Below the pieces are notes generated by a model. That model worked only from the letters and a program-made list of their open reading frames with translations, had not been told where the DNA came from and did not search any database. Shown here in pieces: positions 1 to 12,776 of a stretch of 64,000 nucleotides of DNA (position 1 is its first letter; the number at the start of each line of letters is the position of its first letter). The DNA is taken from positions 1 to 64,000 of the forward strand of contig JADGOE010000007.1 of NCBI GenBank assembly GCA_017883135.1. Reading direction: 5' to 3'. The DNA comes from Acidimicrobiales bacterium. Lineage in GTDB: Bacteria > Actinomycetota > Acidimicrobiia > Acidimicrobiales > RAAP-2. A program made the position numbers and the translations under genes.

Positions 1-453
1 GGCAACGAGACCGCCTACCTCACCTACCAGGCTCCCGATCGGCTGGGTGGGTACATCGAGAGCGGGAAGAAGCGCAGCTACGTGTACGTGATCGGGGCGT
101 ACCAGTACCAGAGCGTGACGACTTCCAGCAGTGCATCCACCAAGCACCTCACCTTCTACCGCCAGCAGAGCCAGGGGGCCGTGGCGGTCGACCCGGCACA
201 GTCGTACCTGCCCCTGTACAAGCAGGGGACCCACAAGAAGCAGTCGGAGAGCACCTACACCTTTAACCTGACCCAGGGCAGCCAGAGCGGAACGTTGACC
301 TACACGGTCTCGGGCCAGTACGTCTCGGAGTTCAGGGCGAAGGTCCCCCAGGCCTCGATCCAGCTGGTCATCTCCGAAGTTGGGGCGTCGCCTCCGGTGG
401 CGCTGCCATCGGGCGCCAAGGTCGTCAGCGCGCCGAGCAACTCCGCCGGATAG
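1..453 (+). CDS. 3' part of an uncharacterized, probably exported protein (truncated by window start)
   Basis: Frame +1 is open from base 1 to a TAG at 451-453; Ser/Thr/Gln-rich sequence, no family recognised. Confidence 0.6.
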   Translation, partial: GNETAYLTYQAPDRLGGYIESGKKRSYVYVIGAYQYQSVTTSSSASTKHLTFYRQQSQGAVAVDPAQSYLPLYKQGTHKKQSESTYTFNLTQGSQSGTLTYTVSGQYVSEFRAKVPQASIQLVISEVGASPPVALPSGAKVVSAPSNSAG

Positions 454-540
454 CGGGCACATCGCCCCCCTGGCCGGAGGCCGCACGCCGGGGCAACCGG
501 TGGTGTGCCCTGAGACCGCAGTGTGGCCTGGCATCCGAGG

Positions 541-1248
541 TCAACGTCCCAGCCGGTCGATCGTCTCATCGATGGTTCGACGGAGTTCGAGTGCATTGGC
601 TCTGGCATCGTTCGCTTCGGTCAGCCACCGGACCACCACGAAATGGCGGGCACCCGCAGTGATCAGGTCCCCCACGGTGGCCGGTTCAACGCCCCCTGTC
701 ACCCAGACAGACACGGGCGCCCGTTCGACCGCTTCGCTGACATAGCCGAGCCCGGTGCCTGCTCGACCGGGCTTGGTCGGGGTGGCGACGACAGGTCCGG
801 CGGAGAGGTAGTCCACGGGCACGTCGTCGTCGAGGGCTGCGTCCAGCTCGGTGGCGGCGTGGGTCGACAGTCCGATGATGGCGCGCTCTCCCACGATCGC
901 CCGGGCCGAGGCGGGCGCCATGTCCGCTTGGCCGACGTGGACTCCGTCGGCGCCGATGTCGGCGGCCAGGTCGGGGCGGTCGTTGAGGATGAACGGCACC
1001 CCGAACTCGGCACAGACCCGGCTCACCACGGCGGCCCGCCGGATCAGTCGGTCGTCGGGGAGGTGCTTCTCGCGCAGCTGCACGATATCCACGCCGCCCT
1101 CGATGCAGCCGGCCACGAAGCGGTCGAGGTCCGGCCGATCGGGCGTGCAGACGTAGAGCCGGCGCCGGGCGAGCTGCCAACGTTCTGTCGGGCTCGTCGG
1201 GCTCGTCGGGCTCGGCGGGTGGTCGCCGGGTCCCATCGGGCCGGTCAA
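541..1248 (-). CDS. thiE: Thiamine-phosphate synthase
   Basis: ThiE motifs RLYVCTPDRPDL, VDIVQLREKHL, FILNDRPDLAADIGADGVHVGQ, GLSTH, VWVTGGVEPATV. Confidence 0.92.
   Translation of the reverse strand: MTGPMGPGDHPPSPTSPTSPTERWQLARRRLYVCTPDRPDLDRFVAGCIEGGVDIVQLREKHLPDDRLIRRAAVVSRVCAEFGVPFILNDRPDLAADIGADGVHVGQADMAPASARAIVGERAIIGLSTHAATELDAALDDDVPVDYLSAGPVVATPTKPGRAGTGLGYVSEAVERAPVSVWVTGGVEPATVGDLITAGARHFVVVRWLTEANDARANALELRRTIDETIDRLGR
1187..1213. repeat. 9-bp tandem repeat (GTCGGGCTC x3), encodes SPT repeats in the ThiE N-terminus
   Basis: Direct reading; three identical 9-bp units. Confidence 0.85.
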
Positions 1249-1826
1249 CCGGGCGTGGACGCTCTGGCCCGGGCCTCGCTTTTCATCTGCTGCTTGTACT
1301 GGCGGACCTTGATCAGCGCCCCGGGTGAGTCGATGTCGGCCACAGAGCGGAAGGACCCCGGCTCGCCGAACGGTGCGGCCGCGTGCTCCCAGCCGACGGG
1401 CCGGACCCCGAGCTGCTTCCCGAGGAGAGCGATGAAGATGCGCGCCTTCTGCTCACCGAACCCAGGCAGGGCCTTCAGGTTGGCCAGTAGCTCCTTGCCG
1501 TCGGCCGCCGAGCTCCAGATGGCCGCGGCGTCGCCGCCATAGGAGTTCACGATGACCGCACAGGCTTCCTGCACCCTGCCGGCCATCGACTTGGGGAACC
1601 GGTGGAGTGCGGGTTTGGCGCTGAAGAGTGCGGCCAGTTCGTCGGGGTCCATGGCGGCAATGGCGGCGGCGTCGAGCCGTCCATCAAGCCGGACCTGCAG
1701 GTCGAAGGGTGATTTGAATGCACGCTCGAGGGGGATCTGCTGGTCCAGGACCATGCCGATCAGGAGAGCCAGAGGGTCCTCCGTGAGGAGTGCGTCGGCA
1801 GCTTCGTCGCCAGAGAGGTAGAGCAC
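1245..1826 (-). CDS. HhH-GPD family base-excision-repair-like protein
   Basis: Helix-hairpin-helix segment LKALPGFGEQKARIFIALLGKQLGV; overlaps the thiE start by 4 bp. Confidence 0.75.
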   Translation of the reverse strand: MLYLSGDEAADALLTEDPLALLIGMVLDQQIPLERAFKSPFDLQVRLDGRLDAAAIAAMDPDELAALFSAKPALHRFPKSMAGRVQEACAVIVNSYGGDAAAIWSSAADGKELLANLKALPGFGEQKARIFIALLGKQLGVRPVGWEHAAAPFGEPGSFRSVADIDSPGALIKVRQYKQQMKSEARARASTPG

Positions 1827-2063
1827 TCGTTCAGGCTAGCCGGGAGGCTCAGGATCGGCGTTGCCGTCACCTCCTTGCCGTACGCACCTGCCTGTGGGCG
1901 GGCATCGGAGTCTTGGGACTGCCGTTGGGGTGGCTCTCCTTCGGTTGGTGACCGGGCTCTTGGGCTCCGTCGAGCAGTGCCCAAGAGCCGGGATGGCCAC
2001 GACCACCACAGAGGGGCGCGTTCGAGCGACACGACGGTTGGAGCGCGCCTATCGGCAGGGGCC

Positions 2064-2540
2064 CTACAGCTGACAGTTCTTGCCGACCCAGACTGCGACG
2101 GCCGCAATGTCGGTTGCCTTGCCGGCCAAGCCCTGTGCCACCGCCTGCTGAAGTCCTTGTTCCCCCACGGTGCCGGACTCCGCTGCCTTGCCGATGGCAT
2201 CCATCACCCCGGCGTAGGTTCCGACAGCGTCCTTGATCTCGGCGGGTGCATACGTACGCATGTCTGCGGCGGCAGCCCGGAACGCGGCACCGGCGGCGGC
2301 CGGGGTAGTGGCACCCTTCGCGGACTGCAGCTCCTTGAACGCCGCACAGAAGTCGGTAGCCCCGCCGCCGGCGACCTTGGATGTCGTCGGAGAGGACGCT
2401 GGAGATGTCGTCGGAGAGGACGCCGAGGCAGTCGTGGTCGACGTCGATTGAGCGGGGCCCGCCACGTTGCTCGACCCGGAGGAGCAACCCGTAAGTACTG
2501 CACCGAGTACGAACATGAGGGCAAGTCGTCGGATCGTCAT
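2064..2540 (-). CDS. Uncharacterized lipoprotein
   Basis: Lipobox-like MTIRRLALMFVLGAVLTGCSSG followed by Ser/Thr-rich linker. Confidence 0.7.
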   Translation of the reverse strand: MTIRRLALMFVLGAVLTGCSSGSSNVAGPAQSTSTTTASASSPTTSPASSPTTSKVAGGGATDFCAAFKELQSAKGATTPAAAGAAFRAAAADMRTYAPAEIKDAVGTYAGVMDAIGKAAESGTVGEQGLQQAVAQGLAGKATDIAAVAVWVGKNCQL

Positions 2541-2734
2541 CAGGTCCCATCTGTGGTTGGTGGTTGCGCCAGCACCATAGGCCTGTCGTGCTGTGTCACG
2601 CCACCAATGGGCACCAGCGCAGAGGAGTCCTTCGAGTGCAAGGCATCCGCCTCGTGCTTGTCGGAGAGGAACAAGGCCATTCCCTCAGTGTCGAGGTGAC
2701 CATGGCCGCAGGTCCACTCTGACCGGCCCGGGGA

Positions 2735-5500
<2,766 letters not shown>

Positions 5501-5588
5501 GCTCCCACTGGTTGCTCCATGTGCGGTAGTCGGTCGGCTCGTTCCGGCGCTGCACCCGGGGGTCGACAGGAGCAGGCATGCTGTCCCG

Positions 5589-6044
5589 ATGGACGTGGAG
5601 CTGCCAATGGATCGGGAGATGACCATCGCGTACACCGACGGCTCATGCCTCGGGAACCCCGGGCCAGGTGGCTGGGCCTGGGCGGTGGACGGCGGGCCAT
5701 CGGACAGTGGGGGTGAGCCGCACACCACCAATCAGCGGATGGAGGTGACCGCGGTGGTCAAGGCCCTCCGGGCGCTCTCCGGCCCCGTCCACGTGATCAG
5801 TGACTCGACCTACGTGGTGAACTGCTTCAATCAGAGGTGGTGGGCCGGGTGGAAGCGGCGGGGATGGCGCAATTCGCAGGGCAAGCCGGTGGCCAATCGC
5901 GATCTGTGGGAGGAGCTCTTCGAACTGGCGCTCGACCCGTCCCGGCCGGTCACCTTCGACTGGGTGAAGGGGCACTCGGGTGACCGAATGAACGACGTGG
6001 TCGACCTTCTGGCCACCGATGCGGCGGCCGGCCAGGGGAGATGA
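5589..6044 (+). CDS. rnhA: Ribonuclease H (RNase HI)
   Basis: YTDGSCLGNPGPGGWAW, NQRMEVTAVVKAL, VISDSTYVVNC, WVKGHSGDRMNDVVDLLA; exact start uncertain (5589 or 5619). Confidence 0.92.
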   Translation: MDVELPMDREMTIAYTDGSCLGNPGPGGWAWAVDGGPSDSGGEPHTTNQRMEVTAVVKALRALSGPVHVISDSTYVVNCFNQRWWAGWKRRGWRNSQGKPVANRDLWEELFELALDPSRPVTFDWVKGHSGDRMNDVVDLLATDAAAGQGR

Positions 6045-6062
6045 GCCGGGGCGCTGCCGGTT

Positions 6063-6091
6063 TTGGCGCAGGGCCGTCCCTCCCGTAACCT
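6063..6091 (+). promoter_or_regulatory. Predicted promoter: -35 TTGGCG, 17-bp spacer, -10 TAACCT, leaderless start at ATG 6098
   Basis: TTGGCG 6063-6068 and TAACCT 6086-6091 placed 6 nt before the ATG. Confidence 0.55.
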
Positions 6092-6097
6092 GCTGGT

Positions 6098-6865
6098 ATG
6101 GAGATAAAGGGAAGTTCAGCAATTATCACCGGTGGCGCATCGGGTCTCGGAGAGGCCACAGCTCGCAGGCTCGCTGCCGAGGGCGTCCGGGTCACCGTGT
6201 TCGACCGCAACGAGGAGCGGGGCAAGGAAGTCGTCGCCGAGATCGGCAGTTCTGCCAACTTCATCGGCGGAGACGTCACCGATCCCGACCACTGCCAGAA
6301 GGCTGTCGACCAGGCGGCGGAGGGCGGCAACCTGCGCATCGTCGTCAACTGTGCCGGCACCGGCTGGGTGGGCCGGGTCATCAACCGCGATGGCTCACCG
6401 CACGAGCTCGGCATGTTCCAGTTCATCCAGACCCTGAACGTGATCGGCACGTTCAACGTGATGACCAAGGCCGCTTCGGCCATGTCCACCATCGAGCCCC
6501 AGGCCAATGGTGAGCGCGGCGTGGTCGTCAACACCGCCTCGGTGGCCGCCTTCGACGGCCAGATCGGCCAGTTGGCCTACTCCGCATCCAAAGGTGCGAT
6601 CGTCGGGATGACCCTGCCGGCCGCCCGCGACCTGGCCGTAGTGGGCATCCGGGTGCTGGCGATCGCCCCGGGCCTGTTCGACACACCGCTGTTGGCCATG
6701 CTGCCCGATGAGGCCCGTGACGCACTGGCCCAGTCGGTGAACTTCCCCAAGCGGCTCGGCAACCCGGCCGAGTTCGGCGAACTGGTGACCCACATCGCGA
6801 AGAACAGCTATCTGAACGCCGAGGTCATCCGCCTCGATGGCGGCATCCGAATGCCTCCCAAGTAG
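6098..6865 (+). CDS. SDR-family dehydrogenase, 3-hydroxyacyl-CoA dehydrogenase type II-like
   Basis: TGGASGLGEATARRLAAEG and YSASKGAIVGMT; HSD10-like layout. Confidence 0.85.
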   Translation: MEIKGSSAIITGGASGLGEATARRLAAEGVRVTVFDRNEERGKEVVAEIGSSANFIGGDVTDPDHCQKAVDQAAEGGNLRIVVNCAGTGWVGRVINRDGSPHELGMFQFIQTLNVIGTFNVMTKAASAMSTIEPQANGERGVVVNTASVAAFDGQIGQLAYSASKGAIVGMTLPAARDLAVVGIRVLAIAPGLFDTPLLAMLPDEARDALAQSVNFPKRLGNPAEFGELVTHIAKNSYLNAEVIRLDGGIRMPPK

Positions 6866-6943
6866 TCCCGACCGTCCCGACCGTCCCGACCGTCCCGACC
6901 GTCCCGACCGTCCCGACCGTCCCGACCGTCCCGACCGTCCCGA
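6865..6943. repeat. Intergenic 9-bp tandem repeat, about 8.8 copies of GTCCCGACC
   Basis: Eight exact units plus a 7-bp partial, starting at the last base of the preceding TAG stop codon. Confidence 0.95.
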
Positions 6944-6988
6944 TGGGTGCCGGGGGCGTGGGCGCACGGTATCGTCGCCGACAGAGCA

Positions 6989-7984
6989 ATGACCACCATC
7001 GTCTCCACACCGGGCGCTGATCACGCAGCCCCGGGCGGCTCGATCATCCGGACGGTCGGGCTCACCAAGATCTACGCCGGGTCGGACCTCCGGGCCGTCG
7101 ACGGCCTCGACCTGGTGGTGGGAACCGGCGAGATCTTCGGGCTGCTCGGTCCCAACGGGGCAGGGAAGACCACCACGGCCGGCATGCTCACCACCCGGGT
7201 GATCCCGACCTCTGGGACGGCCTTCGTGGGCGGAATCGATGTCGTGGGCCACCCTGCACTGGCCAAGCAGATCCTGGGAATCGTCAGCCAGCAGAACACC
7301 TTGGACAGACAGCTGACGGTGTGGGAGAACCTCTACTTTCACGGTCGTCTGTTCGGAATCTCGGCAAGCGAGTCCCGCCGCACTGCTACCGCGTTGCTGG
7401 GCCAGTTCCAGCTGGAGAAGTGGGCCGGCGCCTCCGTCTACTCCCTGTCTGGGGGGATGGCCCAACGCCTGATGGTGGCGCGGGCGATCTTCCACCGCCC
7501 CGCGGTGCTCTTCCTCGACGAACCGACCGCCGGGCTCGACCCGCAGAGCCGGCTCGCGCTGTGGGGGACCCTCCGGGAGCTCAACGCCGAGGGCCAGACC
7601 ATCCTCCTCACCACCCACTACATGGAAGAGGCCGACCAGCTCTGCGGCCGGGTGGCCATCATGGACCGGGGGAAGATCCTTGCCCTCGACACCCCCACGG
7701 CATTGAAGCAGCAGGTCGATGCAGACACCATCGTCGCCGTCACCGCCGGCGGGGACCAGGGTGCGTTGGCCCGAGCGCTCACCGACGGCGTGCCCGGCGT
7801 GACCCGCACCCGGACCATCGAGGGTGGCGTGGAGCTCCATGTGAAGGGAAAGGATCGGCTGCTGCCTCTGGTTGTCGCCGCCGCCGAGGGGGCTGGCTTT
7901 CCGGTCCTCGACCTGTCGGTCACCGAGCCCACGTTGGAGACCGTCTTCATCAATCTCACCGGCAAGGAGCTGAGGGAGTCGTGA
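6989..7984 (+). CDS. ABC transporter ATP-binding protein (DrrA/multidrug type)
   Basis: Walker A GPNGAGKTTT, signature LSGGMAQRL, Walker B VLFLDEPTAGLD. Confidence 0.9.
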   Translation: MTTIVSTPGADHAAPGGSIIRTVGLTKIYAGSDLRAVDGLDLVVGTGEIFGLLGPNGAGKTTTAGMLTTRVIPTSGTAFVGGIDVVGHPALAKQILGIVSQQNTLDRQLTVWENLYFHGRLFGISASESRRTATALLGQFQLEKWAGASVYSLSGGMAQRLMVARAIFHRPAVLFLDEPTAGLDPQSRLALWGTLRELNAEGQTILLTTHYMEEADQLCGRVAIMDRGKILALDTPTALKQQVDADTIVAVTAGGDQGALARALTDGVPGVTRTRTIEGGVELHVKGKDRLLPLVVAAAEGAGFPVLDLSVTEPTLETVFINLTGKELRES

Positions 7985-8862
7985 GCTCCCTCGCCGAGTG
8001 CCCGCATCCGGCCACGGTCGGGTCCGCCCCGACCCGGTCGGCGATGGGTGCGGGCCGTACCGCCCTGTGGGCACTCATCCTCCGGGACCTGGTGGTGCTC
8101 CGCAAGCACCTGTTCGAGTTCATCGTCCGGACCCTGGTGCAGCCCTTCCTGCTCTGTTTCGTCTTCCTCTACGTCTTTCCGAAGATAGGGCAGGGCATCG
8201 GCGGAGGAGGCAGCCCGGCGGCGGAGTCCGCCTTCGCGACGGTGCTCGTCCCCGGCGTGGTGGGTATCTCGATCCTCTTCCAGGGAGTGCAGTCGGTGGC
8301 ACTCACCATGTCCCAAGAGTTCGGCTACACCCGTGAGATCGAGGACCGGGTGCAGGCGCCGTGTCCGATCTGGTTGGTGGCCGTTGCCAAGGTCCTCTCG
8401 GGGGCGGTGCAGGGGCTCATCTCGGCGATCCTCGTGCTTCCCATCGCCTCGGTCGTCCACGCCAAGGGCGTCGAGGCCCACCTCGCGATGCACTGGTGGA
8501 TCATCGTGACCCTGGTTCCGCTTGCCTGCATCACCATGGCCTCACTGGGGCTCTTGCTGGGGACCAGCTTCGAGCCGCGCAATATCGGGCTGATGTTCGG
8601 GTTCATCATCCTGCCAGTCACCTTCTTGGGCGGGACCTACTACCAGTGGACCCGAATTGCCCCCATCGCAGCGGGCGGCTGGCACTGGCTCCAGATTCTC
8701 GTACTCGTCAATCCGCTGATCTACGTCAACGAGGGGATGCGGGCCGCCTTCACCAACGCGCCCCACATGCATCTCTACGTGGTCTTTCCGGTGCTCACCG
8801 GCTTTGCGGCGCTCTTCCTCGGCGTCGGTCTCCGGAACTTCCGTCGGCGGGTGCTGTCCTGA
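7981..8862 (+). CDS. ABC-2 type transporter permease
   Basis: Hydrophobic ABC-2 membrane protein; GTG start overlaps the stop of the ATPase gene. Confidence 0.85.
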   Translation: MSSLAECPHPATVGSAPTRSAMGAGRTALWALILRDLVVLRKHLFEFIVRTLVQPFLLCFVFLYVFPKIGQGIGGGGSPAAESAFATVLVPGVVGISILFQGVQSVALTMSQEFGYTREIEDRVQAPCPIWLVAVAKVLSGAVQGLISAILVLPIASVVHAKGVEAHLAMHWWIIVTLVPLACITMASLGLLLGTSFEPRNIGLMFGFIILPVTFLGGTYYQWTRIAPIAAGGWHWLQILVLVNPLIYVNEGMRAAFTNAPHMHLYVVFPVLTGFAALFLGVGLRNFRRRVLS

Positions 8863-8887
8863 GGTGGCCCGTGCTGAGGATGCTTCC

Positions 8888-9781
8888 ATGACCGACGGGG
8901 ACGGGTACCTCCTCGTCAACAGGCAGGAGCAGGCCGGCGCGCGCTTCCGCGCGCTCTCCACCTTGTTCGATCCGTCGACCTTCCGGCACATCGAACGCCT
9001 CGGGATCGGACCGGGCTGGCACTGCTGGGAAGTCGGAGCCGGCGGACCGACGGTTGCTGCGTGGCTCGCCGGTCAGGTGGGCGCCGGCGGCACGGTGCTG
9101 GCCACTGACATCGACACGTCGTGGATGGCCGACTCCGGCAAGCCGCACTTCGAGGTACGCCGCCACGAGGTGGGCGTCGAAGCTCCACCACCGGGTCCGT
9201 TCGATCTTGTCCACGCCCGGCTGGTGCTGGTCCATCTCCCCCGGCGGTTCGAGGCGATCGCCGCGTTGATCGAGGTCCTCCGACCGGGGGGGTGGCTACT
9301 GGTAGAGGACGCAGATCCGGGCCTCCAGCCACTGGCCTGCCTCGAGGAGTACGGGCCGGAGCAGAGGCTGGCGAACAAGATTCGCCGGGATGTCCGTGCG
9401 CTCATGGTCGAACGTGGCGCAGACCTTGCCTTCGGGCGAACGTTACCCGGGCTCCTCCGCCAGGGGGGATTGGTCGATGTGGAGGCAGACGCGTTCTTCC
9501 CGGTAGCGTCAGCGCCCAGTACGGAGCTGGAGCGCGCGACCGTCGGCCAGACCCGTGGTCGACTTGTCTCCAGCGGGATCGCGACCGACGAGGAGATCGA
9601 CCGACATCTCGTCTCGCTCGCATCCGGAGTGCTTGACGTGTCCACCTCACCGATGATCTCGGCGTGGGGGCGCGCCCCGGGTGGCGTGGACGGATCCGGG
9701 TCCGGAAGTGTCCGAGGCGGCCCCCGGACAGCTTCGACCGCTGCAGGCGGCCTGAGGTCGACCGCTACCGGAGACCAGTAG
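8888..9781 (+). CDS. Class I SAM-dependent methyltransferase
   Basis: CWEVGAGGPTVAAWLAGQVGAGGTVLATDID, FDLVHARLVLVHLP, VLRPGGWLLVEDAD. Confidence 0.85.
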   Translation: MTDGDGYLLVNRQEQAGARFRALSTLFDPSTFRHIERLGIGPGWHCWEVGAGGPTVAAWLAGQVGAGGTVLATDIDTSWMADSGKPHFEVRRHEVGVEAPPPGPFDLVHARLVLVHLPRRFEAIAALIEVLRPGGWLLVEDADPGLQPLACLEEYGPEQRLANKIRRDVRALMVERGADLAFGRTLPGLLRQGGLVDVEADAFFPVASAPSTELERATVGQTRGRLVSSGIATDEEIDRHLVSLASGVLDVSTSPMISAWGRAPGGVDGSGSGSVRGGPRTASTAAGGLRSTATGDQ

Positions 9782-9817
9782 GCTGGCCCCGTCCCGAACG
9801 GACGATCTGAGGACTCT

Positions 9818-11314
9818 ATGGAGGTGGTTCCCACGGCACCCGAGGTGGCAATGGAGCAAGCGACAACGGGGGGAGTGGACGCAGGGGCAGGGGATCCGGA
9901 GCACTTCGACGTCGTGGTCATCGGCGGCGGTCCGGGTGGGTATGCGACCGCACTCTACGGGAGTGCGGCCGGTCTCTCGGTGGCAGTGGTGGAGCTCGAC
10001 AAGGTGGGTGGCACCTGCCTCCATCGCGGATGTGTGCCGGCCAAGGAGTACCTCGAAACCGCCGCCGTCCATCGCACGGTGACACGCTCCGGTGAGTTCG
10101 GGATCACCGCAGGTGGGGCCGGAGGCAGCCCGACCTTGGACTTCGCGGTCAGCCAGAAGCGGAAGCAGCAGGTGGTGGAGCAGCTGTTCGTCGGGCTGTC
10201 GGGCCTCCTGAAGGGCAAGGGGGTGACCGTGTTCGGCGGCAGTGGGACCCTGCTCGCGGACCATCGGGTCCGAATCGCCGGCAACGATGGGTCGACCACC
10301 GAGATCACCGGTACCGACGTCGTACTGGCTGCGGGCTCGGTGCCCCGCACGATCCCGGGGTTCGACATCGACGGAATCGTGGTGATGACATCGGACGAGT
10401 TCCTCTCGCTCGAGGTGCTCCCCGCGTCGGTGGCAGTGATCGGCGGAGGTGCGATCGGGTGCGAGTTCGCCTCGCTGCTGAGCGACCTGGGCTCCACAGT
10501 CACCGTCTTCGAGGCACTGCCGACGATCTTGAACGACTGCGACGAGGACGTGGTCAGGACTGTCGCCCGGTCGTTCCGCAAGCGTGGCATCGAAGTCAAG
10601 GTCGGCGCGCAGCTGGAGGGCCACGCCCTCGACCCTTCGGGGAAGGGGACCGTCATCTCCTTCGGTGACGGCGAGAAGCTCGCGGTGGATGCGGTGGTCG
10701 TCTCCGTCGGTCGCCGCCCCCGCACCGAGGGTCTCCTGTCCCAGGGCACCGGAGTGGTGGTGGACGACCGGGGGTTCATCGTCTCGGACCCGACCATGCG
10801 CACCGAGGCTGACGGTGTCTGGGCAGTGGGTGACGTCGTTGCCACCCCGCAGCTCGCCCACGTCGGGTTTGCAGAGGCGATCGTTGCGATCAAGGGCATC
10901 CTGGGCGAACCGGTGGTGCCGGTCGACTACGAACGGGTTCCCTGGGCGATCTACTGCCATCCCGAAGTGGCGTTCGCCGGCCTGACCGAGGCGGCCGCCC
11001 GAGAGGCCGGCTTCGATGTCGTGGTGAAGAAGGATCCCTTCGGAGGCAACAGTCGGGCTCGCATCATCGGTGACACCGAGGGGATGGTGAAGGTCGTGGC
11101 TGAACGACGTCCTGACGGAACGACCGGCAGGATCCTCGGCGTCCACATGGTCGGGCCATGGGTGACCGAGCAACTCGGTGCGGGGTACCTGGCCGTCAAC
11201 TGGGAGGCAACTGCCGACGAGGTCGCCCACTTCATCCAACCGCACCCGTCCCTGTCGGAGTCGTTCGGCGAGACGGTACTCGCCCTCACCGGAAGGGGGC
11301 TGCACCTTGCCTGA
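9818..11314 (+). CDS. lpdA: Dihydrolipoyl dehydrogenase (E3)
   Basis: FAD motif VVIGGGPGGYATAL, redox GGTCLHRGCVPAK, C-terminal HPHPSLSE-like motif. Confidence 0.92.
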   Translation: MEVVPTAPEVAMEQATTGGVDAGAGDPEHFDVVVIGGGPGGYATALYGSAAGLSVAVVELDKVGGTCLHRGCVPAKEYLETAAVHRTVTRSGEFGITAGGAGGSPTLDFAVSQKRKQQVVEQLFVGLSGLLKGKGVTVFGGSGTLLADHRVRIAGNDGSTTEITGTDVVLAAGSVPRTIPGFDIDGIVVMTSDEFLSLEVLPASVAVIGGGAIGCEFASLLSDLGSTVTVFEALPTILNDCDEDVVRTVARSFRKRGIEVKVGAQLEGHALDPSGKGTVISFGDGEKLAVDAVVVSVGRRPRTEGLLSQGTGVVVDDRGFIVSDPTMRTEADGVWAVGDVVATPQLAHVGFAEAIVAIKGILGEPVVPVDYERVPWAIYCHPEVAFAGLTEAAAREAGFDVVVKKDPFGGNSRARIIGDTEGMVKVVAERRPDGTTGRILGVHMVGPWVTEQLGAGYLAVNWEATADEVAHFIQPHPSLSESFGETVLALTGRGLHLA

Positions 11315-12740
11315 TGTGACGATGCCCCAGCTCGGCGAGACAGTGACCGAAGGCACTATCACCAAGTGGTTCAAGGCCGTCGGCGATACCGTGGCCCGGG
11401 ACGAGCCCTTGTTCGAGGTGTCCACCGACAAGGTCGACTCCGAAGTCCCGTCCCCGGCCGACGGTGTTGTCACGTCCATCCTGGTGGAAGAGGGTGAAAC
11501 GGTCGACGTGGGGGTGACCCTGGCGGTCATCGGTGGTGAGGCGCCGTCCCCGGCTGGCGGGGCCCGTCGTGATGAAGCAGCCTCCGTCGAGGAGGCAGCG
11601 GCCAAACCGCCCGACGAGCCGGCGCATGCCCCGCACGCGGCGAACCCGCAGCCGACCTCATCCGCACCTGCGTCGTTCCCGCCACCCGGCGCTGCGCCGT
11701 TGACAGTCGGTGTGGCGGGTGGCGGCGTAGGGCTGGTGCTGTCACCGGTGGTTCGCAGGCTGCTCAATGAGCACCGCATCGATCCTTCGACCATCGCCGG
11801 AACCGGCATCGGAGGGCGGATCACCCGCGCTGATGTTGAAGCCCTGATCGCCGCCGGAGGGCGACCTGCTCCATCGGCCACTGTGGAGCCGTCACCGGTG
11901 CCCAGCATCGCGGGCAGATCTGGTCCTTCGGCTGCCAGAGCGGCTGCTGGAGCGCCAGCCGCTCCTGCTCATACAGTGCCTCGGGCCGGCCAGCCGGCGG
12001 AGGAGCCTCGCGAACCGGGCGACGCGGTGAGGGACGAAATCGTGCCCTTCACCAACATTCGCCGCCGCACGGCCGAGCACATGGTCCGGTCGAAGGCCAC
12101 CTCTGCGCACACGCTCATGGTCAAGGAGATCGACTACGAGCCGGTCGAGCAGGTGCGGCGTGTCCACGGTGAGCGCTTCAAGTCGGAGGAGGGATTCAGC
12201 CTCACCTATCTCCCGTTCGCCGCGCTCGCCTCGGTCGAGGCGTTGGCTGAGTTCCCCCACCTCAACGCATCGGTCGGTGAAGACGCGCTGATCGTCCACC
12301 ACGGCATCAACCTGGGCATCGCCGTCGACCTCGACAACCAGGGGCTCATCGTCCCCGTGGTGCACAATGCGGAGGAACTCAACCTGAGGGGCATGGCCCG
12401 ACGGATCAGGGATGTGGCCGAGCGGGCCCGCACCAAGCGGTTGAGCCTTGACGACATCAGTGGTGGGACGTTCTCCATCACCAATGCCGGACCGTTCGGC
12501 ACGCTGATCACCGGAGCCATCATCAACCAGCCCCAAGTGGCGATTCTGTCCACGGACGGTGTTACCAGACGGCCGGTAGTGGTGGGATCGCCCGACGGCG
12601 GCGAGTCGATCGCAATCCACTCGGTGGGCCTGGTGGCGATGAACTTCGACCACCGGGCGGTCGACGGTGCTTACGTGGCGCGGTTCCTCGCCCGACTCTC
12701 GGAGATCTTGGATGAACGTGACTGGGCCGGCGAGCTCTAG
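11307..12740 (+). CDS. 2-oxoacid dehydrogenase dihydrolipoamide acyltransferase (E2)
   Basis: One lipoyl domain (STDKVDSEVPSP), E3-binding domain (VRRLLNEHRIDPSTIAGTGIGGRITRADVEA), catalytic domain with DHRAVDGA; TTG start overlaps lpdA. Confidence 0.9.
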   Translation: MPDVTMPQLGETVTEGTITKWFKAVGDTVARDEPLFEVSTDKVDSEVPSPADGVVTSILVEEGETVDVGVTLAVIGGEAPSPAGGARRDEAASVEEAAAKPPDEPAHAPHAANPQPTSSAPASFPPPGAAPLTVGVAGGGVGLVLSPVVRRLLNEHRIDPSTIAGTGIGGRITRADVEALIAAGGRPAPSATVEPSPVPSIAGRSGPSAARAAAGAPAAPAHTVPRAGQPAEEPREPGDAVRDEIVPFTNIRRRTAEHMVRSKATSAHTLMVKEIDYEPVEQVRRVHGERFKSEEGFSLTYLPFAALASVEALAEFPHLNASVGEDALIVHHGINLGIAVDLDNQGLIVPVVHNAEELNLRGMARRIRDVAERARTKRLSLDDISGGTFSITNAGPFGTLITGAIINQPQVAILSTDGVTRRPVVVGSPDGGESIAIHSVGLVAMNFDHRAVDGAYVARFLARLSEILDERDWAGEL

Positions 12741-12776
12741 GCACGTGGCGCCGCTCGCGCCGACGGATCCACCCTC

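Noticed and set aside
6395-8074. 559-aa minus-strand ORF
   Set aside because: Antisense to the SDR and ABC genes; residue pattern is typical of antisense frames in high-GC DNA (Arg/Gly/His/Gln-rich) and the plus-strand genes have clear motifs.
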